Source: DATKPC01 sp035524275 (GTDB lineage: Bacteria > Pseudomonadota > Gammaproteobacteria > Burkholderiales > Burkholderiaceae_F). From it: a stretch of DNA of 45,442 nt. Both the position numbers and the translations under genes were made by a program. Location of the stretch: positions 1-45,442 of the forward strand of contig DATKPC010000052.1 in assembly GCA_035524275.1 (NCBI GenBank). The letters are read 5' to 3'. Below the pieces are notes generated by a model. That model saw only the letters and a program-made list of their open reading frames with translations. It did no database searches and was not told the origin of the DNA. Of this stretch, positions 7,557-15,630 are shown piece after piece (the first letter of the stretch is position 1; each line of letters opens with the position of its first letter).

Positions 7557-9190
7557 CCGAGCGCCGCGGCCGCCGCGCCGACCGCATCGTCGACGCTCCA
7601 GCCGGTGAAACACTCGGCCGGCAGTTCGGCGATGCCTGCGCGGTTCAGCAGGTCGCGGACCGGCTCCTTGACGCGGGCGAGCCACAACCGGACGCCACGC
7701 TCCTTCAGGCTGCCGGCGAAGTCGCGCAGCGCCTCGACCGTCGTCGCGTCGATGTCCGGCGATTCCTCCAGGCTGAGGATCAGCGCATGCACCGATCCGT
7801 CGCGCGGCAGCAGATGCAGCGCGATCGCCAGCATCCGTTCGGCGTTGGCGAAGAACAGCGGCGCCTCCGGGCGGACCGTGAGGATCCCGGCAACCTGGCG
7901 CGCTTCCGGATGCAGCGCGACGTCGACGAAGTCGTGGCCGTCGCCGAGGCGCCCCAGCACCGAGAGCTTCGGCTCCGCGAGATTGCGCAGCATCATCAGC
8001 AGGCTGACCGCGATCGCCGCGAGCAGCCCGTCGAGCACGCCCAGGACGATGACCGCGGCGACCGCGCTGGCGACGATCACGCGGTCGCGCCGCCACGCGA
8101 AATACGGCTTGAAGAGGGCCGGATTCAGCGAGTGGCCGACGGCGTGGATGACGATCGCCGCGAGCACCGGTTCCGGCGTGCGGGCGATCCAGTCGAGCGC
8201 GAACAGGACGATCAGCAGCACGACGGACGCCGCGTACCAGCCGGCGGCGCGCGACTGCGCGCCGGCCGCTTCGTTCGCCGACGTGGCGGAGTAGCCGGCG
8301 CCCACCGGCATCCCGTTGAACAACCCGGCGCCGAGGTTCGCGATGCCGAGTCCCAGCAGGTCGCGGTCGGGCTGGACGCGGTCGCCGTGCTTCAGCGCGA
8401 ACGTGCGGATCGAGCCGTACGATTCCGCGAACAGCACGAGCATCAGCGCGAAGGCCACCTCGCCGAGCCGCAGCCAATCGTGGATCGCGAGGCGCGGGAT
8501 GCTGGGCCAGCCGAGCGCCAGGTCGATCCTGCCGACGACCTCGACGCCGTGGTCGTGCAGCGGCCAGGCCATGCCGGCGCCGATGCCCAGCGCGATCACG
8601 ATGAGCGCGCCCGGGATCATCGCGAGCGGCGCCAGCAGCCGCAGCAGGACCAGCGCCGCCGCGCCGACCGCCAGCCCGTAGGGATTCCATTCGCGGAAAT
8701 GCGAGGCCAGTTCCCAGGCGAAGGGCACGATCTGGCTGGCCTGCGGATGGAACGCGACCATCTTCGGCAGCTGCTTCAGCGTGATGACGATCGCCAGGCC
8801 GAACGCGAAGCCGCGCAGGACGGGCCGCGAGATGAGGCTCGCGGCGCCGCCGATCCGTGCCAGTCCGGCCGCGACGAAGAAGGCGCCGGTGAGCAGGATC
8901 AGCCCCGAAGCCAGCGCCAGGCGAAGTGCCGGATCGGTCGTGATCGACGCGACGGCGGCAGCAAGGACGGCCGCGGACGACGAGGTCGCCGCGACGATCG
9001 CGAACCGGCTCGAGCCGACGAGGCCGTAGCACGCGAGACCGGCGAATAAACCGATGACGCCGGCTTGCGGCGGCAGGTTCGCGATTCCGGAGTAGGCGAC
9101 GGCTTCCGGCAGCAGCAGGCCCGCGATCGAGACCCCGGCGGCCAGGTCGGCGCCGAAGCCGCCGCGCGCGGCGGCCGGCGCGCTGCCCAT
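7550..9190 (-). CDS. SulP family anion transporter with C-terminal STAS domain
   Basis: The 546-residue protein has the SulP layout. About 10-14 hydrophobic segments span residues 10-410, opening with the signature AGVSIAGLLLPEAVAYSGIA. The family motif GLGIANLGAGLFNGMPVGAGYSAT lies near residue 280, and a cytoplasmic STAS domain (about 430-530) contains ALILSLEESPDIDATTVEAL. SulP proteins carry sulfate, bicarbonate or dicarboxylates, usually as Na+ or H+ symporters; the substrate cannot be read here. The start codon overlaps the stop of the upstream ParB-like gene (TGATG), so expression is likely coupled to it. The residue before the STAS Asp-Ile-Asp turn is Pro rather than Ser, a minor point. 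Confidence 0.9.
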   Translation of the reverse strand: MGSAPAAARGGFGADLAAGVSIAGLLLPEAVAYSGIANLPPQAGVIGLFAGLACYGLVGSSRFAIVAATSSSAAVLAAAVASITTDPALRLALASGLILLTGAFFVAAGLARIGGAASLISRPVLRGFAFGLAIVITLKQLPKMVAFHPQASQIVPFAWELASHFREWNPYGLAVGAAALVLLRLLAPLAMIPGALIVIALGIGAGMAWPLHDHGVEVVGRIDLALGWPSIPRLAIHDWLRLGEVAFALMLVLFAESYGSIRTFALKHGDRVQPDRDLLGLGIANLGAGLFNGMPVGAGYSATSANEAAGAQSRAAGWYAASVVLLIVLFALDWIARTPEPVLAAIVIHAVGHSLNPALFKPYFAWRRDRVIVASAVAAVIVLGVLDGLLAAIAVSLLMMLRNLAEPKLSVLGRLGDGHDFVDVALHPEARQVAGILTVRPEAPLFFANAERMLAIALHLLPRDGSVHALILSLEESPDIDATTVEALRDFAGSLKERGVRLWLARVKEPVRDLLNRAGIAELPAECFTGWSVDDAVGAAAAALGT

Positions 9191-9810
9191 CAGGCCGACG
9201 CCCCGGTCCAGCCGGGGAGGAAGCTCGCGTCGCTGCTGCGCGCCAGGACGACCGCCTCGTCGATCGTGGCCTGCAGCGAACGCAGGATGCGTGCGCGCGC
9301 GATGCGCGGCCGGAAGAAATCGGCCCACAGGAATTCGGAGAACGGCTCGGTGTCCTTCGCGTAGCCGCCGGCGGTGCGGACCATCCCGGCCAGGCTGCGG
9401 TACGGGTCGTCGACCAGGTCGCGCAGCCGGCCCGGTATCGCTTCGAAGCCGCGCCGGCGCCCCTTGGCGTCGTACGGATGCGTCCAGCGATGGTGTTCCA
9501 TGAGCCGCCAGAACATCGTCGGCTCGACGGTCGAGAGGTCGCGCAGCACCATCACCCAGGCATGGTCGACGCCGTCGTCGAGCAGCGCAAGGCCGAGGTG
9601 ATGGTGGTCGACGATGTAGAACCGCCCCTTGGGTCCCAGGATGCTCGGAAACCACTGCTGCGCGAGGCGGTGCTTGCGCTCCTTGCGGGCCAGCTTGCGC
9701 CACTGGTCGCGCTTCAGGCGCACTTCGGCGTAGCCGACGGTGATCTGCGTCGGGCGGACCTGGTCGAGCGGGACGCGGACAAGGTGGTTGTGCAGCGTGC
9801 GGTGGGCCAT
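9190..9810 (-). CDS. ParB/Srx-fold (ParBc_2-like) protein
   Basis: The 206-residue soluble protein begins with a ParB-like core: VRVPLDQVRPTQITVGYAEV, then YIVDHHHLGLALLDDGV with a triple His. This resembles the putative ParB-like nuclease group (ParBc_2) rather than plasmid-partition ParB, since no helix-turn-helix or CTP-box domain follows. The rest is helical and ends PGWTGASA. Family members are not biochemically well understood; the fold is shared with sulfiredoxin and other ATP users. The ATG at 9810 is the only sensible start, but no good ribosome-binding site precedes it. The stop overlaps the SulP start, and a membrane-protein gene ends 40 bp upstream, so the three probably form one transcript. 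A role tied to the transporter is inference. Confidence 0.75.
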   Translation of the reverse strand: MAHRTLHNHLVRVPLDQVRPTQITVGYAEVRLKRDQWRKLARKERKHRLAQQWFPSILGPKGRFYIVDHHHLGLALLDDGVDHAWVMVLRDLSTVEPTMFWRLMEHHRWTHPYDAKGRRRGFEAIPGRLRDLVDDPYRSLAGMVRTAGGYAKDTEPFSEFLWADFFRPRIARARILRSLQATIDEAVVLARSSDASFLPGWTGASA

Positions 9811-9850
9811 GTCGGGACGGAGGTCGCGGTGCAACGGTCGGTGAAGGATT

Positions 9851-10624
9851 CTAGGGCTTGTCCGCGCCGGGTGAGCGCGCGTCACCGGCGTCGGCGGTGA
9901 TCCCGAATACGCGTACCGAGACCGCGTAGAGGAGCGCCAGTTCGTAGACCAGCGAGAGCACCAGCAACGGAAGATAGATCCAGGCGCCGAGGCCGCCCGG
10001 CTGCGCGAGTGCCGACAGCAGGAACTCGAGGACGACATCCAGCGCCAGCAGCACGAGGACGAAGCCCGGATTGCGCAGCGCGGCCAGCAGCGCGGTCCAC
10101 AGCGCGGCGATCCCCTGGACCCGCGCCAGCACGATCGCCGGCGCGAGGAACGTGAGCGGCGCGCTGGCGACGAAGAGCACGACCTTGAATTCGAAGTACA
10201 GCGTCTCGTCGAGCGTCGCTTCGGCGTGCGGTTCGCCGAAGAACGCGGTCGCGGCGTCCGGTCCGCCGACCTGCCACAGGAACAGCATCGCGATCCCGAA
10301 CGTCGCCCATTCGCCCAGGACGAGGACGAACTGAGACGACAGCGGCAGCGACAGCGCGTGCACGAGCGTCATCAACCCCGGACGCGCGGCGCCGCGGCCG
10401 CCGCCGTCGGCGAGCCGGAAGAGCTGCAGCGCCTGCGCGAAGAGCAGGCTCGCCAGCGCCAGCTTCAGCAGGAAACCGACACCCGGGACGAGCGTCAGCA
10501 GGTCGGTCGCGAACAGCACGAGGATGACGCATCCGACGAGGCGCCAGGGATCGGCGATGCAGACGCGCCACGCGTGGCGCGCGGCGCGTTGCAGTTCGGG
10601 AAGGTCGAGGCTGGCGATCGTCAT
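9851..10624 (-). CDS. Hypothetical integral membrane protein (BPSS1780-like)
   Basis: The 257-residue product is almost entirely membrane-embedded, with six or so hydrophobic segments. These lie about residues 25-45 (VGCVILVLFATDLLTLVPGV), 48-65, 90-115, 145-170, 180-200 and 215-240. The N-terminal part (about 10-30) is amphipathic with the pattern ARHAWRVCIADPWRLVG. This resembles small betaproteobacterial membrane proteins of unknown function (BPSS1780-like), a resemblance I rate as likely but not certain. There is no catalytic motif. The start at 10624 lacks a clear ribosome-binding site. It leads a three-gene minus-strand group with the ParB-like and SulP genes. The 217 bp between it and egtB hold no gene that I can support. 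Confidence 0.65.
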   Translation of the reverse strand: MTIASLDLPELQRAARHAWRVCIADPWRLVGCVILVLFATDLLTLVPGVGFLLKLALASLLFAQALQLFRLADGGGRGAARPGLMTLVHALSLPLSSQFVLVLGEWATFGIAMLFLWQVGGPDAATAFFGEPHAEATLDETLYFEFKVVLFVASAPLTFLAPAIVLARVQGIAALWTALLAALRNPGFVLVLLALDVVLEFLLSALAQPGGLGAWIYLPLLVLSLVYELALLYAVSVRVFGITADAGDARSPGADKP

Positions 10625-10841
10625 CCGGAGGGCGAAATGTATCGGATATTCGCACCCCGGGGCGCCGGCTTCGGCGGGCTCGCGCGCCGTCTGGAACAGG
10701 CCGACGAAGGACCCGTCGGCGTCGATCCGCCGGCGATCCGTGACGAGGGTCGCTCCGCGGCCGAGGACCGCCGCCGGGTCGCGCTTCAGGCCTGCGCCTG
10801 CCGACGCGCCGTGACCGCGGTCGGCCCCGCGCCGAGCGCCG

Positions 10842-12260
10842 TCACGCGGCCGGCGAGGCGTCGCTCGACCCCGCGTCGCGCGCCAGGCGGATGCCGGAGA
10901 ACTGCCACCGGGCGTGGGCCGGAAAGAAATTCCGGTAGCTCGCACGCACGTGGTCCGCGGGGGTCGCGCACGATCCGCCTCGCAGCACGTACTGGTTGAC
11001 CATGAATTTGCCGTTGTATTCGCCGACCGCGCCGGGTGCCGGCTTGAACCCCGGGTACGGCGCGTAGCTGGAACTGGTCCATTCCCACGCGTCGCCGAAG
11101 AGCTGCTGCAGCCCGGCTCCACACGCGATGCGCGGGTGGAGCCGGTTGGCGTCGGCCAGGTTGCCCTGGGGCCGGAAGCCCGCGGCGGCGTGCTCCCACT
11201 CGGCCTCGGTCGGCAGCCGCGCATCGGCCCAGCGCGCGTACGCGTCGGCTTCGTAGTAGGACAGGTGCACCGCGGCGAGGTTGGGGTCGAGCGGCACGCT
11301 GCCGCCGAGCGTGAATTCCGACCAGGCGCCGTCGGCATCGCGATGCCAGTAGAGCGGGTGCGCGAGGCGCTGCGCGAGGATCCAGTCCCATCCTTCCGCG
11401 AGCCACCAGCGCGGATCGCGATAACCGCCGTCCTCGACGAACGCCAGGAACTCCGCGTTGGTCACGAGGCGCGACGCCAGCCGGTACGGCTCAAGGTACG
11501 CGACGTGGCGCGGCGTCTCGTTGTCGAACGCGAATCCGGCTCCGTCGTGCCCGACCTGGACATTGCCGCCGTCGCATTCGACCCAGGTGAGCGGGGCCAG
11601 CAGCGGCGCTGCGGCGACATCGGCGGAAGCCGCCGGCAGGTCCGGTTCCGGCTTGCGGTAAGCCGGCCGCATCGGATTGCGCGACAGCAGGTGCTTCACG
11701 TCGGTCAGGATCAGCTCCTGGTGCTGCTGCTCGTGGTGCAGTCCGAGCAGGATCAGGTCGCGCGCCGGCGCGCCGGTGTCATGCAACTTCAGCAGCGCGA
11801 GGATCCGCGCGTCGACATTGCGGCGATAGGCGCGAACCTCGGCCGCGCCGGGCCGCGTCAGCAGCCCGCGTTCGGGGCGCAGCGGCCGTGCGCCGACCGC
11901 GTCGTAGTACGAATTGAAGAGCATCCGGAACGCGCGGTTGTACGGCGCGAAGCGACGCTCGAAGCGCTCCAGCACGAACGTCTCGAAGAACCACGTCGTG
12001 TGCGCGAGGTGCCACTTGACCGGGCTCGCATCCGGCATCGACTGCGCGCCGCAATCCTCGTCCGACAGCGGCGCCGCGAGCTGCAGCGTCCGCGCCCGGA
12101 TGCGCGTGTAGCGCAGCCGCAGGCTGTCGACCGAGGCGCCGTTGTCGGCGCGCCCGGCCCCGCGCGCCTCGGGCGTGCGCTGCGCGCCGCGCGCCGCCGC
12201 CGGCGTGCCCGAGGGCTTGAGGTTCAGGAGCTCGCGCCAGCTGTCGATCCTCGAATCCAT
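10842..12260 (-). CDS. egtB: Ergothioneine biosynthesis iron sulfoxide synthase EgtB
   Basis: The 472-residue enzyme has a DinB-like N-terminal domain (about 45-195) and a C-terminal formylglycine-generating-enzyme fold (about 225-465). The iron ligands are visible: HLAH at 84-87 (H87 is the likely ligand) and HHEQQHQE at 175-182, giving the family HxxxHxE at H176, H180 and E182. EgtB joins a thiol donor to trimethylhistidine using O2 and non-haem iron, giving the sulfoxide precursor of ergothioneine. Its donor in this lineage (cysteine or gamma-glutamylcysteine) cannot be settled by eye. The ATG at 12260 follows a GGAGAGGA sequence on the minus strand. An upstream in-frame ATG would overlap egtD. 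It lies 40 bp after egtD, so the two form an operon. No egtA or egtC is nearby. Confidence 0.95.
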   Translation of the reverse strand: MDSRIDSWRELLNLKPSGTPAAARGAQRTPEARGAGRADNGASVDSLRLRYTRIRARTLQLAAPLSDEDCGAQSMPDASPVKWHLAHTTWFFETFVLERFERRFAPYNRAFRMLFNSYYDAVGARPLRPERGLLTRPGAAEVRAYRRNVDARILALLKLHDTGAPARDLILLGLHHEQQHQELILTDVKHLLSRNPMRPAYRKPEPDLPAASADVAAAPLLAPLTWVECDGGNVQVGHDGAGFAFDNETPRHVAYLEPYRLASRLVTNAEFLAFVEDGGYRDPRWWLAEGWDWILAQRLAHPLYWHRDADGAWSEFTLGGSVPLDPNLAAVHLSYYEADAYARWADARLPTEAEWEHAAAGFRPQGNLADANRLHPRIACGAGLQQLFGDAWEWTSSSYAPYPGFKPAPGAVGEYNGKFMVNQYVLRGGSCATPADHVRASYRNFFPAHARWQFSGIRLARDAGSSDASPAA

Positions 12261-12300
12261 CCCCGTCCTCTCCGATGGCCCTGCGATGAATGCCGGATCG

Positions 12301-13332
12301 TCAGGCCGACGCGAGGCAAGCGCCGAACCAGTGGCGATCGTCGGTCCAGGTCGCGACGCGCGCGAATCCGGCGCGTCGCAGCATCGCCGCGAGATCCGGC
12401 AGTTCAAACTTGTAGCTGTTCTCCGTGTGGATGCGCTCGCCGGCGAGAAACGCGCGCGACCCGCCGGGCCAGGTCACGACCAGGTCGCGCAGCGCCTCCA
12501 GGTGCATCTCGATCCGCTGCTGCGCCCGGTTGTAGAGCGCGCGATGCGCCCAATCGCGCAGGTTGAAGTCGGCGCCGATCAGCACGTTGACGTGGTTCAG
12601 CAGGTTCAGGTTGAACGCCCGCGTGACCCCGAGCGCATCGTCGTAGGCCGCTTCGAGGATCCCGGGGTCCTTGACGAGATCGACGCCGAGAAGCAGGTGC
12701 CCGTCGTTGCCGCAGTGGTCGCGGATCATCGTCGCGAACCGCAGCGCGTCGCCGGGGACGAAGTTGCCGATCGACGAACCGGGATAGAAGAAGAGCCGAC
12801 GCGCCGCGCGCACCTGCGGTGGCAGCGAAAGCCCGCTGGAGAAGTCCTGCGCCAGCCCGATCATCTCGATCTCCGGGTGGCGCTGGCGCAGCGCGTTGAG
12901 CGATTGCGAGAGCATGTCCTCGGCGATGTCCACCGCGACGTATTGCGACGGGGCGAGCGCGTCGAAGAGGGACGCGGCTTTCGCGCAGTTGCCGGCGCCG
13001 AGGTCGATGAAGGTGCCGCCGCGCCCCGCCGCCGCGGCGATGTCGGGGCGCGCGCGGTCGAGCACCTGCCGCTCGACGCGGGTCAGGTAGTACTCCGGCA
13101 ACTCGGTAATGGCGTCGAACAGCCGGGAGCCGAGCGCGTCGTAGAGGAATTTCGGCGCCAGCGTCGCCGTCTCGGCGCCGAGGCCCGACCGGATCTCGTC
13201 GCCGGAATCCGGCCGCGTATCGATGAGTTGCGGCAGCGCGCGCAGCGCGGCCGGCGTGCGGGGCCAGTGGAACGCGTCAGGCCGTTGCGGTCGGGCGGCG
13301 GCGCGGGAAAGGAGCTTGACGTGGCTCGACAT
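12301..13332 (-). CDS. egtD: L-histidine N-alpha-methyltransferase EgtD
   Basis: The 343-residue protein has an S-adenosylmethionine site of the EgtD (DUF2260/Methyltransf_33) kind: FIDLGAGNCAKA from residue 108, an acidic YVAVDIAEDM at 131-140, and FFYPGSSIGNF in the middle. The early KFLYDALGSRLFDAITELPE block at 61-80 is a hallmark of the family, as is the paired YYLTRVE. EgtD trimethylates histidine to hercynine, the first step of ergothioneine synthesis. The start at 13332 has GGAGAAA upstream on the minus strand. The gene is first in the egtD-egtB pair. Ergothioneine is a redox-protective thiol, so induction by oxidative stress is plausible but nothing in the DNA shows it. Confidence 0.95.
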   Translation of the reverse strand: MSSHVKLLSRAAARPQRPDAFHWPRTPAALRALPQLIDTRPDSGDEIRSGLGAETATLAPKFLYDALGSRLFDAITELPEYYLTRVERQVLDRARPDIAAAAGRGGTFIDLGAGNCAKAASLFDALAPSQYVAVDIAEDMLSQSLNALRQRHPEIEMIGLAQDFSSGLSLPPQVRAARRLFFYPGSSIGNFVPGDALRFATMIRDHCGNDGHLLLGVDLVKDPGILEAAYDDALGVTRAFNLNLLNHVNVLIGADFNLRDWAHRALYNRAQQRIEMHLEALRDLVVTWPGGSRAFLAGERIHTENSYKFELPDLAAMLRRAGFARVATWTDDRHWFGACLASA

Positions 13333-13724
13333 GCGGGGTTTCTCCGTGGTGTCGGTCGACGCGGGTGGACGGCGCTCGAGCGGCAGGCTCCCCGATGCCG
13401 GCTTGCCGTCGCGAGCATGGCTGCGGAGCCCTGTTCCCGCCCGTGCCGCGAGCGTCGCGAAGGACGCGAACGGCGCGGCGACCGCGCGGGACGAAAGGCC
13501 ACGCGGCGGGCCGGCGCATTCCTGCCGCTTCGATCTTCGTTAACTGGCCGCTTGTTGTTCGAACGCGGGGGTATCCCTCTCGATCCTTATCGTAGTCCCT
13601 CGACGGCCGGGTGTCGCGCGCGCGGGTACGCGCCCCGCCCCGCAAATGCGCGGGCGCGGGGCCGCGCAGGTGACCCGCGAAAGGGGGAAGGTCGAGTCGC
13701 CGGTGCCGATCGCGGAGGCGCAAA
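13333..13724. other. Gene-free region upstream of egtD
   Basis: No coding sequence here has convincing support: the open frames lack family-like protein sequence and start signals. A relatively AT-richer patch at 13539-13600 should contain the egtD promoter, reading on the minus strand, but I could not assign -35 and -10 boxes with confidence. The left part is simple GC-rich DNA. The right edge abuts the terminator of the cold-shock gene. Confidence 0.5.
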
Positions 13725-13754
13725 GAAAAAACGCGATCCCGAGGGATCGCGTTT
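13725..13754 (-). terminator. Intrinsic terminator of the cold-shock gene
   Basis: Read on the minus strand, ACGCGATCC pairs perfectly with GGATCGCGT around a CTCG loop. Three more A-T pairs extend the base, and a run of six T follows. This is a textbook Rho-independent terminator about 70 bp after the stop of the cold-shock gene. It keeps that gene separate from the egtD-egtB pair on the same strand. Confidence 0.9.
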
Positions 13755-13820
13755 CGGCAAGCCGCGCGCCGTTCGTGCCGGCCGCGGCGAGCGGAGGTCG
13801 CCGCGCGGGCGACCCCGCCC

Positions 13821-14024
13821 TCAGACCGGGCGGATCTGCGCCGCTTGCGGGCCCTTCTGGCCCTGCTTGACGACGAACTCAACCCGCTGGTTTTCCTTCA
13901 GCGACTTGAATCCGTTAGCTTGGATTTCCGAAAAGTGGGCGAACAGTTCCGCGCCACCGTCGTCCGGCACGATGAACCCGAAACCCTTCGCATCGTTGAA
14001 CCACTTGACGGTGCCTGAAGCCAT
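13821..14024 (-). CDS. Cold-shock protein, CspA family
   Basis: The 67-residue protein is a single cold-shock domain. It starts with ASGTVKWFNDAKGFGFI, holding the RNP1 motif KGFGFI, and continues with the RNP2-like LFAHFSEI. It ends NQRVEFVVKQGQKGPQAAQIRPV. RNP2 here begins Leu-Phe-Ala instead of the usual Val-Phe-Val, a conservative change. These proteins melt RNA secondary structure and act as RNA chaperones in the cytoplasm. The start at 14024 has GAGGAA on the minus strand about 8 nt upstream; an in-frame ATG at 14102 would add 26 unrelated residues and is rejected. The gene is monocistronic, with its own terminator at 13725-13754. Confidence 0.96.
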   Translation of the reverse strand: MASGTVKWFNDAKGFGFIVPDDGGAELFAHFSEIQANGFKSLKENQRVEFVVKQGQKGPQAAQIRPV

Positions 14025-14348
14025 GCTGAAATTCCTCGAAAAAGTTGGACGGTCGAAGTTCCGCGGACGAGATGCGCTCGCCGGGGCATGCGAATCAAGC
14101 AACGTTACCTGAGGAAATCGATGATGCCTCGCCGAGGGCGACGCAGAGGAAGACCGGAGGAAAATCGATACTCAATACTCACGCGGCGCGCAGGGTACTT
14201 GGTTTGGCGGAAAATGTCGAGCCAGGAGGCGCGGCAGCATCGCGCGATCAGGTGGTCCGCGGTCGGGTACGCTGACTGGGCCCGATTTTGCCGCGCGCGC
14301 CTACGCCTGCCTGCACTTGCCGGACGCCCGCCGCCGAGAATGATTTCC
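14025..14348. other. Divergent intergenic region, csp leader and pseudopilin promoter
   Basis: This is less GC-rich than its surroundings, especially at 14095-14230. It must carry the promoter and the untranslated leader of the cold-shock gene on the minus strand; cold-shock genes often have long structured leaders. It must also hold the promoter of the pseudopilin-like gene on the plus strand. I could not define the promoter boxes and see no small gene with credible support. Confidence 0.5.
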
Positions 14349-14999
14349 ATGCCATGCCGCCGCACCTTGCGCCGCGGCCGCGGCTATGCGCTGATCATGG
14401 CGCTGATCCTGGTCGCCGCCGCGAGCTTCGCCGCGATGATCGCGGTGACCGACGCGCGCACGTCGCTGCAGCGCGAACGCGAGGCGCAGCTGCTGTTCGT
14501 CGGCGACCAGTATCGGCGCGCGCTGCAGAGCTACGCGGCCGTCGCGCCGGCGGGCGGCATCGCGCAATATCCGTCGAAGCTCGACGAGCTGCTCGAAGAC
14601 AAGCGGTTCCCGAATCCGGTGCGGCACCTGCGGCGTCTCTATGTCGACCCGATGACCGGCGCGGCCGACTGGGAGCTCGAGCGCTCGCAGGGCCGCATCA
14701 TCGGGCTGCACAGCCGCAGCAAGCTCGCGCCGCTGCGCCGCGCGAACTTTCCCGACCGCGACGCGGCCTTCGCGGACGCGCGCAGCTATGCCGATTGGCG
14801 CTTCACGGCCGTGGCGTCGTCGGGCGACGTCGCCGCCGGCGCGGCGGGCGGCCCGGCGGCCACCGCGCGTCCGGGCGCGGCGCCGGCCAGCGCGACCGGA
14901 CCGGGGGCCACCGCGGCGCCGCCCGACCCGGCGCCGCAGCGGCCCCTGCCACGAGGCGGCACGCCGTCGCCGTCGGATCCGCCGCCCGGTGACGATTGA
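14349..14999 (+). CDS. Pseudopilin-like type II secretion protein (orphan)
   Basis: The 216-residue product begins with a short basic leader, RGRG, then a hydrophobic helix YALIMALILVAAASFAAM, the layout of class III prepilin signal sequences cut after Gly by PilD. The Glu normally at position 5 of the mature helix is absent, as in minor pseudopilins such as GspK. The next part (about residues 40-140: LDELLEDKRFPNPVRHLRRL, DPMTGAADWEL) resembles GspG-like pseudopilin proteins found in many betaproteobacteria. The last 60 residues are low-complexity Ala/Pro/Gly. The ATG at 14349 is chosen because GAGAA lies 10 nt upstream; an ATG at 14340 is also possible. No other secretion gene is nearby, so its partner machine is elsewhere. 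Confidence 0.75.
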   Translation: MPCRRTLRRGRGYALIMALILVAAASFAAMIAVTDARTSLQREREAQLLFVGDQYRRALQSYAAVAPAGGIAQYPSKLDELLEDKRFPNPVRHLRRLYVDPMTGAADWELERSQGRIIGLHSRSKLAPLRRANFPDRDAAFADARSYADWRFTAVASSGDVAAGAAGGPAATARPGAAPASATGPGATAAPPDPAPQRPLPRGGTPSPSDPPPGDD

Positions 15000-15100
15000 C
15001 GCGACGACGCCCGGCGCCCGATCGCGTCGACCTCCGCGCGCGCCGCCGCGCCGGCATCGCTAACATGACGACGACCCGACTCTCGGGGCGAGCGCGATGT

Positions 15101-15145
15101 TGCCGATTTCGCCGATCTCGCCGATGTCGCCGATGTCGCCGATCT
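15101..15145. repeat. Five tandem 9-bp repeats before the VOC gene
   Basis: Five consecutive copies of a 9-bp unit close to CGCCGATNT lie here, ending 23 bp before the VOC start. They are in frame with the VOC gene and would encode Ser-Pro-Ile/Met repeats if translation began at 15097, but a better start lies downstream. They may be a slippage-prone spacer. Confidence 0.8.
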
Positions 15146-15168
15146 TGCCCCGCCGCGTGGGAGCCCCG

Positions 15169-15549
15169 ATGCACCGTAGCCAGCTTTCCGGATTCATCAT
15201 CGACTGCCGGTCCGCCGACCTGGGGGCGGCCGCGTCCTTCTGGGGCTCGGCGCTGGGCATGGACGTGCGACCGCTGCCCGGCGCCGAAGGCCTGCGCTAC
15301 ATGCGCCTCGCCGGCGGAGGGCACGGGCTGCACGTCGAGGTCCAGCTCGTCGACCACGACAGCCGGGTGCACCTGGACATCGAGACCGATGACGTCGAGG
15401 CCGAGGTCGCGCGCCTGGAGGCGCTCGGCGCGCGTCGCGTCGCACGCCACGGTGCCTGGTGGGTCATGGAGGCCCCGACCGGCCAGCGCTTCTGCGTCGT
15501 GCCGCAGGATTCGCCGCACTTCGACGAGCGGGCGACGACGTGGCCGTGA
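15169..15549 (+). CDS. VOC superfamily (glyoxalase/dioxygenase-like) protein
   Basis: The 126-residue protein is one VOC module. It opens with LSGFIIDCRSADLGAAASFW, has the strand pair GLHVEVQLV and RVHLDIETDDVEAEVARLEA, and closes with GQRFCVVPQDSP. The DUF-type 'Glyoxalase-like' family to which it appears to belong contains many members of unknown substrate. Metal ligands usual for true glyoxalase I are only partly present (His and Glu in HVEVQ, His in VHLDIE), so catalysis is uncertain. The ATG at 15169 has TGGGAG 6 nt upstream. It precedes the cecR-ybh operator region by 38 bp and is probably a separate unit. Confidence 0.85.
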   Translation: MHRSQLSGFIIDCRSADLGAAASFWGSALGMDVRPLPGAEGLRYMRLAGGGHGLHVEVQLVDHDSRVHLDIETDDVEAEVARLEALGARRVARHGAWWVMEAPTGQRFCVVPQDSPHFDERATTWP

Positions 15550-15586
15550 CGCGCGCGGCGCCGGCGCCGCGCCGCAACGCGTCTTG

Positions 15587-15617
15587 TTCAATCGATTGAC
15601 TTAATCATTTGATTGAA
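15587..15617. promoter_or_regulatory. Double palindromic operator of the CecR-type regulator
   Basis: Two palindromes lie side by side. The first is TCAATCGATTGA, perfect over 12 bp at 15588-15599. The second is AATCA-TT-TGATT at 15603-15614. Their centres are 15 bp apart, and outer arms TTCAATC (15587-15593) and GATTGAA (15611-15617) also mirror each other. The patch is AT-rich in a GC-rich setting and lies just before a TetR-family gene, the usual place for an autoregulatory operator. Binding by the adjacent regulator is inference. Confidence 0.75.
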
Positions 15618-15630
15618 TAGACTGCGGTTC

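Noticed and set aside
14025..14102. N-terminal extension of the cold-shock protein by 26 residues
   Set aside because: The extension has no cold-shock sequence, while the internal ATG at 14024 has GAGGAA and gives the standard 67-residue size.
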